Assembly (NCBI RefSeq): GCF_030767025.1
Contig: NZ_JASITE010000025.1
Coordinates: forward strand, 1-64,000
Source: Nocardia sp. CC227C
Lineage (GTDB): Bacteria; Actinomycetota; Actinomycetes; Mycobacteriales; Mycobacteriaceae
Direction: 5' to 3'
Length of the DNA: 64,000 nt
Shown: positions 55,100 through 62,378 of the stretch, one piece after another
Position numbering within the stretch: position 1 is the first letter of the stretch
Layout of the letters: every line of letters begins with the position of its first letter
Made by a program: the position numbers and the translations under genes
The notes under the pieces: model-generated
The model's database searches: none
What the model was told of the DNA's origin: nothing
Seen by the model: only the letters and a program-made list of their open reading frames with translations

Positions 55100-55624
55100 T
55101 CAACTGTCGAGAAGGCTGATGTCGAACACCCAGAACGCAGGGTTTGATATCTTCCCCAAGGCACTCGTGTAACTGGAAGTCTGACCAGTCGACCTAATTT
55201 GCGCGCGCACGACATCGCCCTCCACGATATTCTTCAGTCGGTCGCTGTTAGTGCCGATCATTATCCGAGTATCCCACGTATTTGGATCCGGAGAAGCGCC
55301 GCAGAGTAGCTGGGAAATGTCGACATCGCCGGTGCTGGGTGTCAGTGTTTGGAGGACCCTGCCGTACACGATGATTGCCCGGTCCGTGTGGTCGCCGGGG
55401 TTCTTCGCGATGAGTTTCAGTTCGCGCTCGGTGATTGTTTCGAAGGTCGCTGGGGCGGCTGGATCGGTGTTCTCCGTGGCCGTTTCGGTTGTTGATGCTG
55501 ACGGCGTCGCGCTTGTTGACTCGGTAGCTGTCGCTGTTTCTTGGCCGGAGTCGGTTCCGCATGCGGCGATAGCGGTGGCCGCGGTGACAACTAGCGCTGT
55601 CGTGAGACGACGGGCAGTGGTCAT
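55100..55624 (-). CDS. Predicted lipoprotein, family copy 3
   Basis: The 174-residue product has a signal ending AIAAC (Cys22), a Thr/Ser/Glu linker and the family domain FETITERELKLIAKNPGDHTD through DISLLDS. ATG 55624 follows GAGGAGG. It is closest to copy 1 and to the truncated copy that follows in frame. It is divergent from the first tail gene, with a 309-bp spacer carrying the leader inverted repeat. Confidence 0.8.
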   Translation of the reverse strand: MTTARRLTTALVVTAATAIAACGTDSGQETATATESTSATPSASTTETATENTDPAAPATFETITERELKLIAKNPGDHTDRAIIVYGRVLQTLTPSTGDVDISQLLCGASPDPNTWDTRIMIGTNSDRLKNIVEGDVVRAQIRSTGQTSSYTSALGKISNPAFWVFDISLLDS

Positions 55625-55652
55625 GGGTGTTCTCCTCCTCGTGTGCACATGA

Positions 55653-55673
55653 GGAACCGATGGAGCCGGTTCC
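55653..55673 (-). promoter_or_regulatory. Conserved leader inverted repeat before lipoprotein copy 3
   Basis: GGAACCG-N7-CGGTTCC, matching the elements before copies 1 and 2. The rest of the 55625-55933 spacer holds no gene but matches 53170-53478 of the duplicated unit. Confidence 0.6.
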
Positions 55674-55933
55674 GGCCTACTCGGTCACCAGGAACCGGAG
55701 GCTCCTGCGAGCCTATCGCAGTGCGACCGAAAGCACCTGTCGGCCAATGGCGTTCGGGATCAACCACGCGGCAGGCCTGTCTCGACTTCCAAGTCTTTCG
55801 ACGCCGCAAGCCGTAATTCGAATGACTCTCGGCTCTTGGGATGCTGTTTTCGTCCGGTTCGCGATACCGGAGGTTCTGTGAATTTCAGATCGTTCTCGGG
55901 ACCGGAGTTACTCAATGAGAAAGGAGGTAGTCA

Positions 55934-56338
55934 GTGGTCGAGATCGTAGTCTTTCCCGATATCGAATCGCTTGTCGAGACGTATCTTTCGGCGCAGCTGG
56001 CCGATCGCGGTGACAACACCCCCATTGCGCGAACAGCACCCGCGGACCCGCCCGCCCGACTGATCAGGCTCACCAGCTTCTGGGGTGAGGACACCGGGCG
56101 GGCGCTGGCGTCGCGATTCGTCACCGTCCAATGCACGGACGCGACCAGTGCCGATGCGGCGGACTTGGCCGAGTTGTGTTTCGCGATCCTGCGCGGTGCG
56201 CGGCACGATCCATCGATGCCGAGCGTCCGTGACGTGGTGGCGGTCGACCGGCCTTCGGATCGGTTGCCCGAGCCCGATCCCTATCGCCCGAACTACCAGT
56301 TCACCCTCTCCTTCCTGGTGCGCGGGCAAGCCCGATAG
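55934..56338 (+). CDS. Phage tail terminator-like protein
   Basis: The 134-residue protein fits the small tail-terminator/minor tail family by position (directly before the major tail protein), size and an N-terminal DIESLVETYLSAQLADRG helix followed by beta strands. Sequence similarity alone does not prove this. GTG 55934 has AGGAGG 7 nt upstream. It is the first gene of the tail module, with no head gene before it. Confidence 0.6.
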   Translation: MVEIVVFPDIESLVETYLSAQLADRGDNTPIARTAPADPPARLIRLTSFWGEDTGRALASRFVTVQCTDATSADAADLAELCFAILRGARHDPSMPSVRDVVAVDRPSDRLPEPDPYRPNYQFTLSFLVRGQAR

Positions 56339-56401
56339 GGCTCCGCGCCATTTCCACACAGTTCTCAGGCCCGGTCCACAATGCCTGAAAGGGGCACAAC
56401 T

Positions 56402-56965
56402 ATGGCAAGCACTGTCAACAACGTCTACGCGGCCATGCCGAAGGCGACCGGAGCGGTGCTGCGCGCACCGCTCGCCACCGCGGGTCCGACCAGCGCCACC
56501 GATGCGCTGGACGCCGCGTTCGTCGACTGCGGTTACATCGGCGAAGAGGGCTTCACCGAGTCGAATACCCGAGAGACCGAGAAGAAGAAGGCTTTCGGCG
56601 GCTCCACGGTGAAGGTCCTGCAGACCGACTACACCGCGACCCTGAAGTTCGCCTTCCTCGAGTCGACCAATGCCGATGTGCTCAAGGCGGTGTTCGGCGA
56701 TGACAATGTCACCGTCGACGGCACCACCGGCGCCATCACCGTCGAGAAGAACAAGAAGGCGCTGCCGCACAATTCGTGGGTCATCGACACCGTCGACGAC
56801 GCGGTCGGCTCCATCCGGACCTACATTCCGGACGGCCAGATCACCGCCGTCGAGGACATCGTGAAGGTGCACACCGACGCGATCATGTACACGGTCACCA
56901 TGGAGTGCTTCGAGGACGCCAGCGGCAACAACATCTACGAGTTCATCAACAAGACCGCCGCCTGA
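56402..56965 (+). CDS. Phage major tail (tube) protein
   Basis: The 187-residue protein matches siphoviral major tail proteins in pattern: ATGAVLRAPL and CGYIGEEGFTES near the start, then a beta-rich core ending YTVTMECFEDASGNNIYEF. It would polymerise into the tail tube. The start is ATG 56402 behind AAAGGGG. A strong hairpin follows, as is usual after this highly expressed gene. Confidence 0.8.
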   Translation: MASTVNNVYAAMPKATGAVLRAPLATAGPTSATDALDAAFVDCGYIGEEGFTESNTRETEKKKAFGGSTVKVLQTDYTATLKFAFLESTNADVLKAVFGDDNVTVDGTTGAITVEKNKKALPHNSWVIDTVDDAVGSIRTYIPDGQITAVEDIVKVHTDAIMYTVTMECFEDASGNNIYEFINKTAA

Positions 56966-56999
56966 CGGTCGCGCCCACGCGCGACTCGTAGCACCCGTA

Positions 57000-57052
57000 C
57001 CGCCCGGTGAGGTCACATCGACCCATGGACCGGGCCTGCCCTCACCGGGCGG
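57000..57052 (+). terminator. Hairpin after major tail gene
   Basis: 13-bp arms CCGCCCGGTGAGG and CCTCACCGGGCGG enclose a 27-nt loop. It probably lowers read-through into the chaperone genes. Confidence 0.65.
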
Positions 57053-57118
57053 GCCTCGAAAAGCCCGGTCCCCCAATCTTTTCAATCACAACGATGCATC
57101 GAAAGGTCCGGTCCCATG

Positions 57119-57373
57119 ATGGAGAAGTTCACCTACACCGCCCGCAACGGCAAGAAGATCACCCTGCCGCGCTTCGACAACATTCCGTTCGGCGTGATCC
57201 GCAAGCTCCGCAAGGAGGGTGAGACCGAGCAGTTCTTCGGGCTCATCGAAGGAGTGTGCAGCGCGAAGGATCTGACGGTGATCGACGCGATGAGCCAAGC
57301 CGAGGTGCGTGAGGTGATGACCGCCTGGCAGCGCGAGTCGGCGGTCGAACTGGGGGAATCCTCAGCCTCCTAG
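57119..57373 (+). CDS. Tail assembly chaperone, first frame
   Basis: The 84-residue product (MEKFTYTARNGKKITLPRFDNIPFG, truncated here) is of the gpG type found between major tail and tape measure genes. It ends at TAG 57371. A run of five G at 57352-57356 lies 15 nt before the stop, where a -1 shift joins the following frame. Confidence 0.75.
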   Translation: MEKFTYTARNGKKITLPRFDNIPFGVIRKLRKEGETEQFFGLIEGVCSAKDLTVIDAMSQAEVREVMTAWQRESAVELGESSAS

Positions 57374-57786
57374 AGCTGTACGAACAGCACGGGGAGGCTG
57401 TCGAAGCCGATCTCATCCGAGCCGGTGTCCGCTTGCGCGACGTCGGCTCGAACCGTTTCACCTGGCGCGATTTCGCCGTCCTGATTCGCGAATCCTCCTC
57501 CGACAGCGCCCTGTTCCGGGCCATGCATCCCGATCGGTACCGGTGGGGGCAGGTCGAGCATCTGCTGGCCGATCTGGTGGATGTGGCGAACCTGCTCCTG
57601 TGGAGCAAGACCAAGGACGGCAGTCGCAACCGCAACCGTCCCTCGCCGTACCCGCGCCCGGGGGTGGAGGACAAGACCAAACGACGGGTACGCGGCACGG
57701 CGATCCCCATGGACCAGGTACGGGCCAGGCTGGCCGCCGTCCGGGCCCGCGAACCGGCGTCACCGGAGCAGGCGACGTCGGCGTAA
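57355..57786 (+). CDS. Tail assembly chaperone, -1 frameshift extension
   Basis: The frame (SLLELYEQHGEAVEADLIRAG, truncated here) continues the chaperone after a -1 shift near 57352-57356. Its first possible start is a TTG at 57433 without a ribosome binding site, inside conserved-looking sequence, which supports synthesis as a fusion (gpGT-like). It would help load the tape measure during tail assembly. Confidence 0.65.
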   Translation, partial: GILSLLELYEQHGEAVEADLIRAGVRLRDVGSNRFTWRDFAVLIRESSSDSALFRAMHPDRYRWGQVEHLLADLVDVANLLLWSKTKDGSRNRNRPSPYPRPGVEDKTKRRVRGTAIPMDQVRARLAAVRAREPASPEQATSA

Positions 57787-57871
57787 TCACTCGAATCCGA
57801 GCAGTATTCGGTCTGCTCGGCCCGTCACCCCGTGAATCTCGGGGCGGACCCACGAACTGAACAGAGGTGTC

Positions 57872-60800
57872 ATGGCCATCGAAGCAGTACGTGACTTCGG
57901 CATCGACGTCGCGGTCACCTTGGAACGAGCGCTGACAATGGCGTTCGATGAGGCGTCAGGTGCGGTGGACAGGGGCATGGACCAGCTGTTCGCTTCGGCT
58001 CCGGGGGCGCTGAACGCCGCTCTGCGACAGAGCTTCAACGGTGCGTCCGGTGTCGTGCACTCGGCATTGGACGACGCGTTCGACGGCACGTCGGACGCGG
58101 TGAACACCGCCTTCGAGAATGCTTTCAATACGGCGTCTCCCACGGTGAACAACGCCATCCACCAGGTATTCGCTGGTGCCAGCGGCGCGGTGAACGACGG
58201 GTGGGAACGGGCTTTCGGTTCGTCTCCCGAAGCGGTGAACTCGCTGTTGCTCAATACGTTCGCCTCCGCCGAAGGCGCGGTGAACACTGCCCTGGAGGGT
58301 GCGTTCTCGAGGGCCTCGGGGGCGGTCGACGACGCGCTGCTGAGCGTGTTCGAGTCCGCCCCGGCCGTGCTCGACACCGCGCTGAACGCCGCCTTTGCCA
58401 GGGCTTCGGATTCATTGAACGGTGCCCTCGTGGGTTTGATGACGGATGGGCCGCAGAGCGCGCTGGCCGGTGCCGTGGACGGACTGCTCGGCGCATCGCC
58501 GCAGCAGGTGGCCGATGCCGTGCGCGATGTCTTCCAGTCGGCGCCGGCTGCGGTGCGGACGGCGGTCGCCGACGCCTTCCACGCGGCTCCCGGGGCGGTG
58601 AACAGCGCGCTGGACGCCGCGTTCGTGACGGCGCCACAGCGGCTGAGCGCCGCAGTCGACGCCGCCTTCGAACCGACCGCCGGTGCCCTGAACACGGCGC
58701 TGGACGCGGTGTTCGCCGACGCCTCCACAGCCGTGGACACGGCGCTGGACGCCGCGTTCGGTGGTGTTTCGGAGACGGCGAACAACACTCTGAACGATGC
58801 GTTCGACCAAACACACGACACGGTGAACAGCGCCCTGGAGGGGGTGTTCGGCACTGCTTCCGACACCGTGAACGGTGCGTGGGCGAGCGTTTTCGGCTCC
58901 TCACCCGAGGCCTTGAACACCGCGATGGACGCGGTGTTCGGTTCTACGCAGGAGGCGGTGAATGGTGTCCTGCTTGACGCGTTCGCCTCGGCGCAGGGCA
59001 CGGTGAACACCGCACTGGAGAGCGTGTTCGCCGAGGCCACCGGCACCATCAAGGGCGTCGTCGACAATGCCTTCGGCAGTGTTCGGGGAACGCTGAACAA
59101 TGCGCTGAAGGGTGCTTTCGACCAGGGAGCGAATCTTGCGGGCAGTCTGGGCAAGCTCGATCCCAGGCTGCTCGCCGTGAAGACCCGGGCCATGGCCGCC
59201 GCAGCCGGAACCAAAGCCATGACCCTGGCGACCACGGCTTCGGCCAAGGCCACGACGGTATGGGCGACCGCGAAGAAGGGCGCTGCGGTCGCGGCACGGG
59301 CATTCAACACCGCCTTGCGGGCGAATCCACTGGGCCTGATCCTCACCGCCATCACAGCGGTGGTCGGGGCGCTGACCTGGTTCTTCACCCAGACCGAGAG
59401 CGGAAAGCAGATCTGGGCGACGGTGTGGTCCGGCATTCAGTCGGCCATGGCCACCGCGTGGGAGTTCATCCAACCGATCTGGAACGGATTCCTGGGCGCG
59501 CTGGGCAGGGTCGGGGAGATGCTGAACTGGCTGTGGACCGAGGTCGTGCAGCCGGTGTTCGCGCTCATTGGCGCGGCGTTCCAACTGTGGTGGAACGGTT
59601 ACGTGCAGCCGATTTGGAGTGCTTTCACCGCCGCGCTCGAGGTGGTGGGCGGGGTGCTGAATTGGCTGTGGGAATCGGTGGTGCAGCCGGTGATCGGCCT
59701 CATCGCCGAGGCGATCTCGCTGTGGTGGAACTACTACGTGCAGCCGATCTGGAATGCCTTTACCGCCGCGCTCGAGATGGTGGGCGCGGTGCTGAACTGG
59801 CTGTGGGAGACGGTCGTGCAGCCCGTGATCGGGCTCATCGGCGAACGCATCTCCTCCGTGTGGAATGGGATCAAGCCGGTCTGGGATGGGTTTCAGGCGG
59901 CCCTGCACACCGTCGGCGCTGCCTTCCGGTCGATGTGGGAGGAATACATCAAGCCTGCATGGGACACCTTCCAGACCGCGTTCCAAACCGGTTGGGACAC
60001 GATCAAGAACGCGATCGAGACCGGAAAAGGGTGGTTCGAAGGTCTTCGCACGACGATCGAGGAGATCATCAACAAGATCTCGGACTTGTGGAACTCCATC
60101 GAGATCCCAGGACCGCTTGCGAGCGCGCTCGAGGGCGCTGCGAATGCGCTCGACGCGACAAATGCGCTGCCTTGGGTGGGGGGCAAAGCCTCCGGCGGCT
60201 ATATTTCCGGCCCCGGCACCGGCACCAGTGACTCCATCCTGGCCCGCCTCTCCAACGGCGAATTCGTCATCAACGCCGCCTCCACCCGACGCAACCGCCC
60301 ACTGCTGGAAGCGATCAACAACGGTGCCGTCCCCGGCTACGCCACCGGCGGCTTCGTCACCAAGAGCGGCCTGATCGAACTCGCCAAGCAGGTGGACGGC
60401 AAGCCCTACGAATGGGGCGGAACCAACTGGGGCGACTGTTCCGGTGCGGTGTCGGCCCTCGCGAACTACGTTGCCGGACGGCCTCCGTTCGATACCCGAT
60501 TCTGGACGGGCAATCAGGCCGAAGCGCTCGCCCAGCGCGGATTCGAGTCCGGGCTCGGCCCCTCCGGCAGCCTGCGGATCGGCTGGTTCACCGGCGGCCC
60601 GTACGGCGGCCACACCTCGGCGACCTTGCCGAACGGCGTGAACTTCGAGATGGGCGGCAAGTCCGGCAATGGACAGTACGGCGGTACCGCGGTCGGTGCG
60701 AACGCCCCGGCGTACACCAACCACGCCCATTTCGTCTTCGACACCGTCAGCGAGCAGAGTCCCGCGTCGCAGCCGCCGACGACCGGAGGCGAATCACCCA

Positions 60801-61420
60801 ACCAGAACGTCGATTCCGGTGATAGCGACCTCTCCCCGGCACAGCAGCGCGAGGCCGCTCTGTTCGACGATATCGTCTCGAACTTCCAGAACGCCGGAGA
60901 CTCGTTCGTCGATGGGCAGCTGAGCGATATCCGGAACGTCTTCGGAGCGCCGAGCCTCGACGAAACCCCGTTGTTCAAGGCCGCCGCCGCATGGAATCAG
61001 TCGGTCACCGATTTCAACGACTATCGGACCGAGCAGGCGGAGTGGGAAGCGGAGAACGGCCGCACTCCGGCGGGACTGGACGCTCCGATCATCTACGACC
61101 CGAATCGTGGTCCGGAGCAGTTCCTCGACCTTCCCGGCAGGCTCGCGAATTCGTTCCTGAAGTACCTGGTTCCGAGCCGCTACGACAATGGCGGCTGGTT
61201 GCAGCCGGGCCTGTCCCTGGTGGAGAACAAGACCGGTAAACCGGAGCCGGTGTTCAACCCGCAGCAGTGGTCGCAGCTGTCGGAACTCGCGCAGCCCGGC
61301 GGCACGACCGACAACTCGCTCACCATCGAGAACCTGCACACCGGGATGACGGCCGCGGAGTTGCGACGGGAGCTGAACCTCATTCAGAAGGAACGTTCGC
61401 TGGGGTTCGTGCGCCGATGA
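57872..61420 (+). CDS. Tape measure protein with 15-residue repeats and NlpC/P60-like domain
   Basis: The 1182-residue protein has four parts. Residues 30-420 are about 26 copies of a 15-residue repeat (consensus GAVNTALxxAFxxAS). Residues 480-500 are a hydrophobic segment. Residues about 525-710 carry three to four copies of a 46-residue Trp-rich repeat (QPIWxAFTAALE, LNWLWExVVQPV). The C-terminal part has the tape-measure motif SNGEFVINA and an NlpC/P60-like domain with Cys856 (GDCSGA) and His914 (GGHTSA), suggesting a wall-degrading activity. It sets tail length and probably aids cell-wall penetration. Confidence 0.85.
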   Translation: MAIEAVRDFGIDVAVTLERALTMAFDEASGAVDRGMDQLFASAPGALNAALRQSFNGASGVVHSALDDAFDGTSDAVNTAFENAFNTASPTVNNAIHQVFAGASGAVNDGWERAFGSSPEAVNSLLLNTFASAEGAVNTALEGAFSRASGAVDDALLSVFESAPAVLDTALNAAFARASDSLNGALVGLMTDGPQSALAGAVDGLLGASPQQVADAVRDVFQSAPAAVRTAVADAFHAAPGAVNSALDAAFVTAPQRLSAAVDAAFEPTAGALNTALDAVFADASTAVDTALDAAFGGVSETANNTLNDAFDQTHDTVNSALEGVFGTASDTVNGAWASVFGSSPEALNTAMDAVFGSTQEAVNGVLLDAFASAQGTVNTALESVFAEATGTIKGVVDNAFGSVRGTLNNALKGAFDQGANLAGSLGKLDPRLLAVKTRAMAAAAGTKAMTLATTASAKATTVWATAKKGAAVAARAFNTALRANPLGLILTAITAVVGALTWFFTQTESGKQIWATVWSGIQSAMATAWEFIQPIWNGFLGALGRVGEMLNWLWTEVVQPVFALIGAAFQLWWNGYVQPIWSAFTAALEVVGGVLNWLWESVVQPVIGLIAEAISLWWNYYVQPIWNAFTAALEMVGAVLNWLWETVVQPVIGLIGERISSVWNGIKPVWDGFQAALHTVGAAFRSMWEEYIKPAWDTFQTAFQTGWDTIKNAIETGKGWFEGLRTTIEEIINKISDLWNSIEIPGPLASALEGAANALDATNALPWVGGKASGGYISGPGTGTSDSILARLSNGEFVINAASTRRNRPLLEAINNGAVPGYATGGFVTKSGLIELAKQVDGKPYEWGGTNWGDCSGAVSALANYVAGRPPFDTRFWTGNQAEALAQRGFESGLGPSGSLRIGWFTGGPYGGHTSATLPNGVNFEMGGKSGNGQYGGTAVGANAPAYTNHAHFVFDTVSEQSPASQPPTTGGESPNQNVDSGDSDLSPAQQREAALFDDIVSNFQNAGDSFVDGQLSDIRNVFGAPSLDETPLFKAAAAWNQSVTDFNDYRTEQAEWEAENGRTPAGLDAPIIYDPNRGPEQFLDLPGRLANSFLKYLVPSRYDNGGWLQPGLSLVENKTGKPEPVFNPQQWSQLSELAQPGGTTDNSLTIENLHTGMTAAELRRELNLIQKERSLGFVRR
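57959..59131 (+). repeat. 45-bp tandem repeats in the tape measure gene
   Basis: About 26 in-frame units of 45 bp, each encoding a 15-residue repeat. One unit near 58440-58490 is a codon longer. DNA copies have diverged, so the periodicity is clearest at protein level. Confidence 0.85.
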
Positions 61421-61450
61421 CGACGTTCCTTTCGATTCGAAGGATGAACC

Positions 61451-62368
61451 ATGAATGAAGCATTGATCGAGGTGGAGGGCCACAACGGCGAGTGGTTCAC
61501 GGTGGCCGGTACCGGTGCGGGCGACCGCGGCGTGCACCTGGCCTCGGAGAACGACGGCACCGAGTTCGCGGGACTGTACGACGCGCCGGTGACGACGATC
61601 TGGAACTCGACCGCCTTCCAACTCGGCGCCACCTACGGTGGTATTCGCGAGGACAAGTACGACTTCACCCTCGCCTTCCACGTGACCGAAACCGCCGCGA
61701 ACCCCTGGCGCTACAACGATTCCGCCCTGCGCAAAGCCTTCTCCTACGAGAAACGTTCCAAGCTGTGGGTGCAGGTGGACGATTCCCGGCGCTGGCTGGA
61801 CGTGCAGCTGGTGTCGAATCCGCGGCTCAAGGTCGGTTTCGATCCGAACGGCCAGCAGTACGGTCTGGTGTTGCTGCCGCTGGCGGCGGCCTATCCGCGC
61901 TGGCTGGAGGTCGAGGCCACCGATGAGTTCGTGGCCGCCACCGACACCACCGACGGGTCCACCGAGATGGGTTCGGTGGTGGTGTCGAATCCGACCGACA
62001 CCGAGATCTGGCTGAAGTGGATGATCCAGGGCAGCAGCGGAATTCGCTGGACCCTGCCCGACTTCTCGTTCGGCGACGACCGTTTCGACCGGGCGGACGC
62101 CGACGCCGACCGCATGATCGCCATGCCCGAGCTGCTCGACGGTGAACACGTGCGCGTGGACACCGACGAGATGGGGCTGGAGGGTCAGGTCAACTCGTCG
62201 CTGGACACCGCCGTCTACCAGCGGATGAACGGCAAGATGTTCCTCTACCCGATTCCGCCCTACACCCCGGACACCGAACTGCCCGTGGTGGTGAGCGGCG
62301 CTCCGGCGGGCGCCGGGGTGCAGGTGCGCTGTCCGCGGCCGTGGACGCGGCCGTGGGGGCTGGAATGA
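61451..62368 (+). CDS. Phage distal tail / minor tail protein
   Basis: The 305-residue beta-rich protein (EVEGHNGEWFTVAG, VTTIWNSTAFQLGATYGG, LPLAAAYPRWLEVEAT) has the position and pattern of the distal tail protein after the tape measure gene in actinobacteriophages. The ATG at 61451 follows AAGGA. Identification is from context and general pattern. Confidence 0.65.
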   Translation: MNEALIEVEGHNGEWFTVAGTGAGDRGVHLASENDGTEFAGLYDAPVTTIWNSTAFQLGATYGGIREDKYDFTLAFHVTETAANPWRYNDSALRKAFSYEKRSKLWVQVDDSRRWLDVQLVSNPRLKVGFDPNGQQYGLVLLPLAAAYPRWLEVEATDEFVAATDTTDGSTEMGSVVVSNPTDTEIWLKWMIQGSSGIRWTLPDFSFGDDRFDRADADADRMIAMPELLDGEHVRVDTDEMGLEGQVNSSLDTAVYQRMNGKMFLYPIPPYTPDTELPVVVSGAPAGAGVQVRCPRPWTRPWGLE

Positions 62369-62378
62369 GGTGTCGGCG

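Noticed and set aside
57787..59436. 549-codon frame antisense to the tape measure repeats
   Set aside because: Its apparent periodicity mirrors the 45-bp repeats of the sense gene. It has no ribosome binding site.
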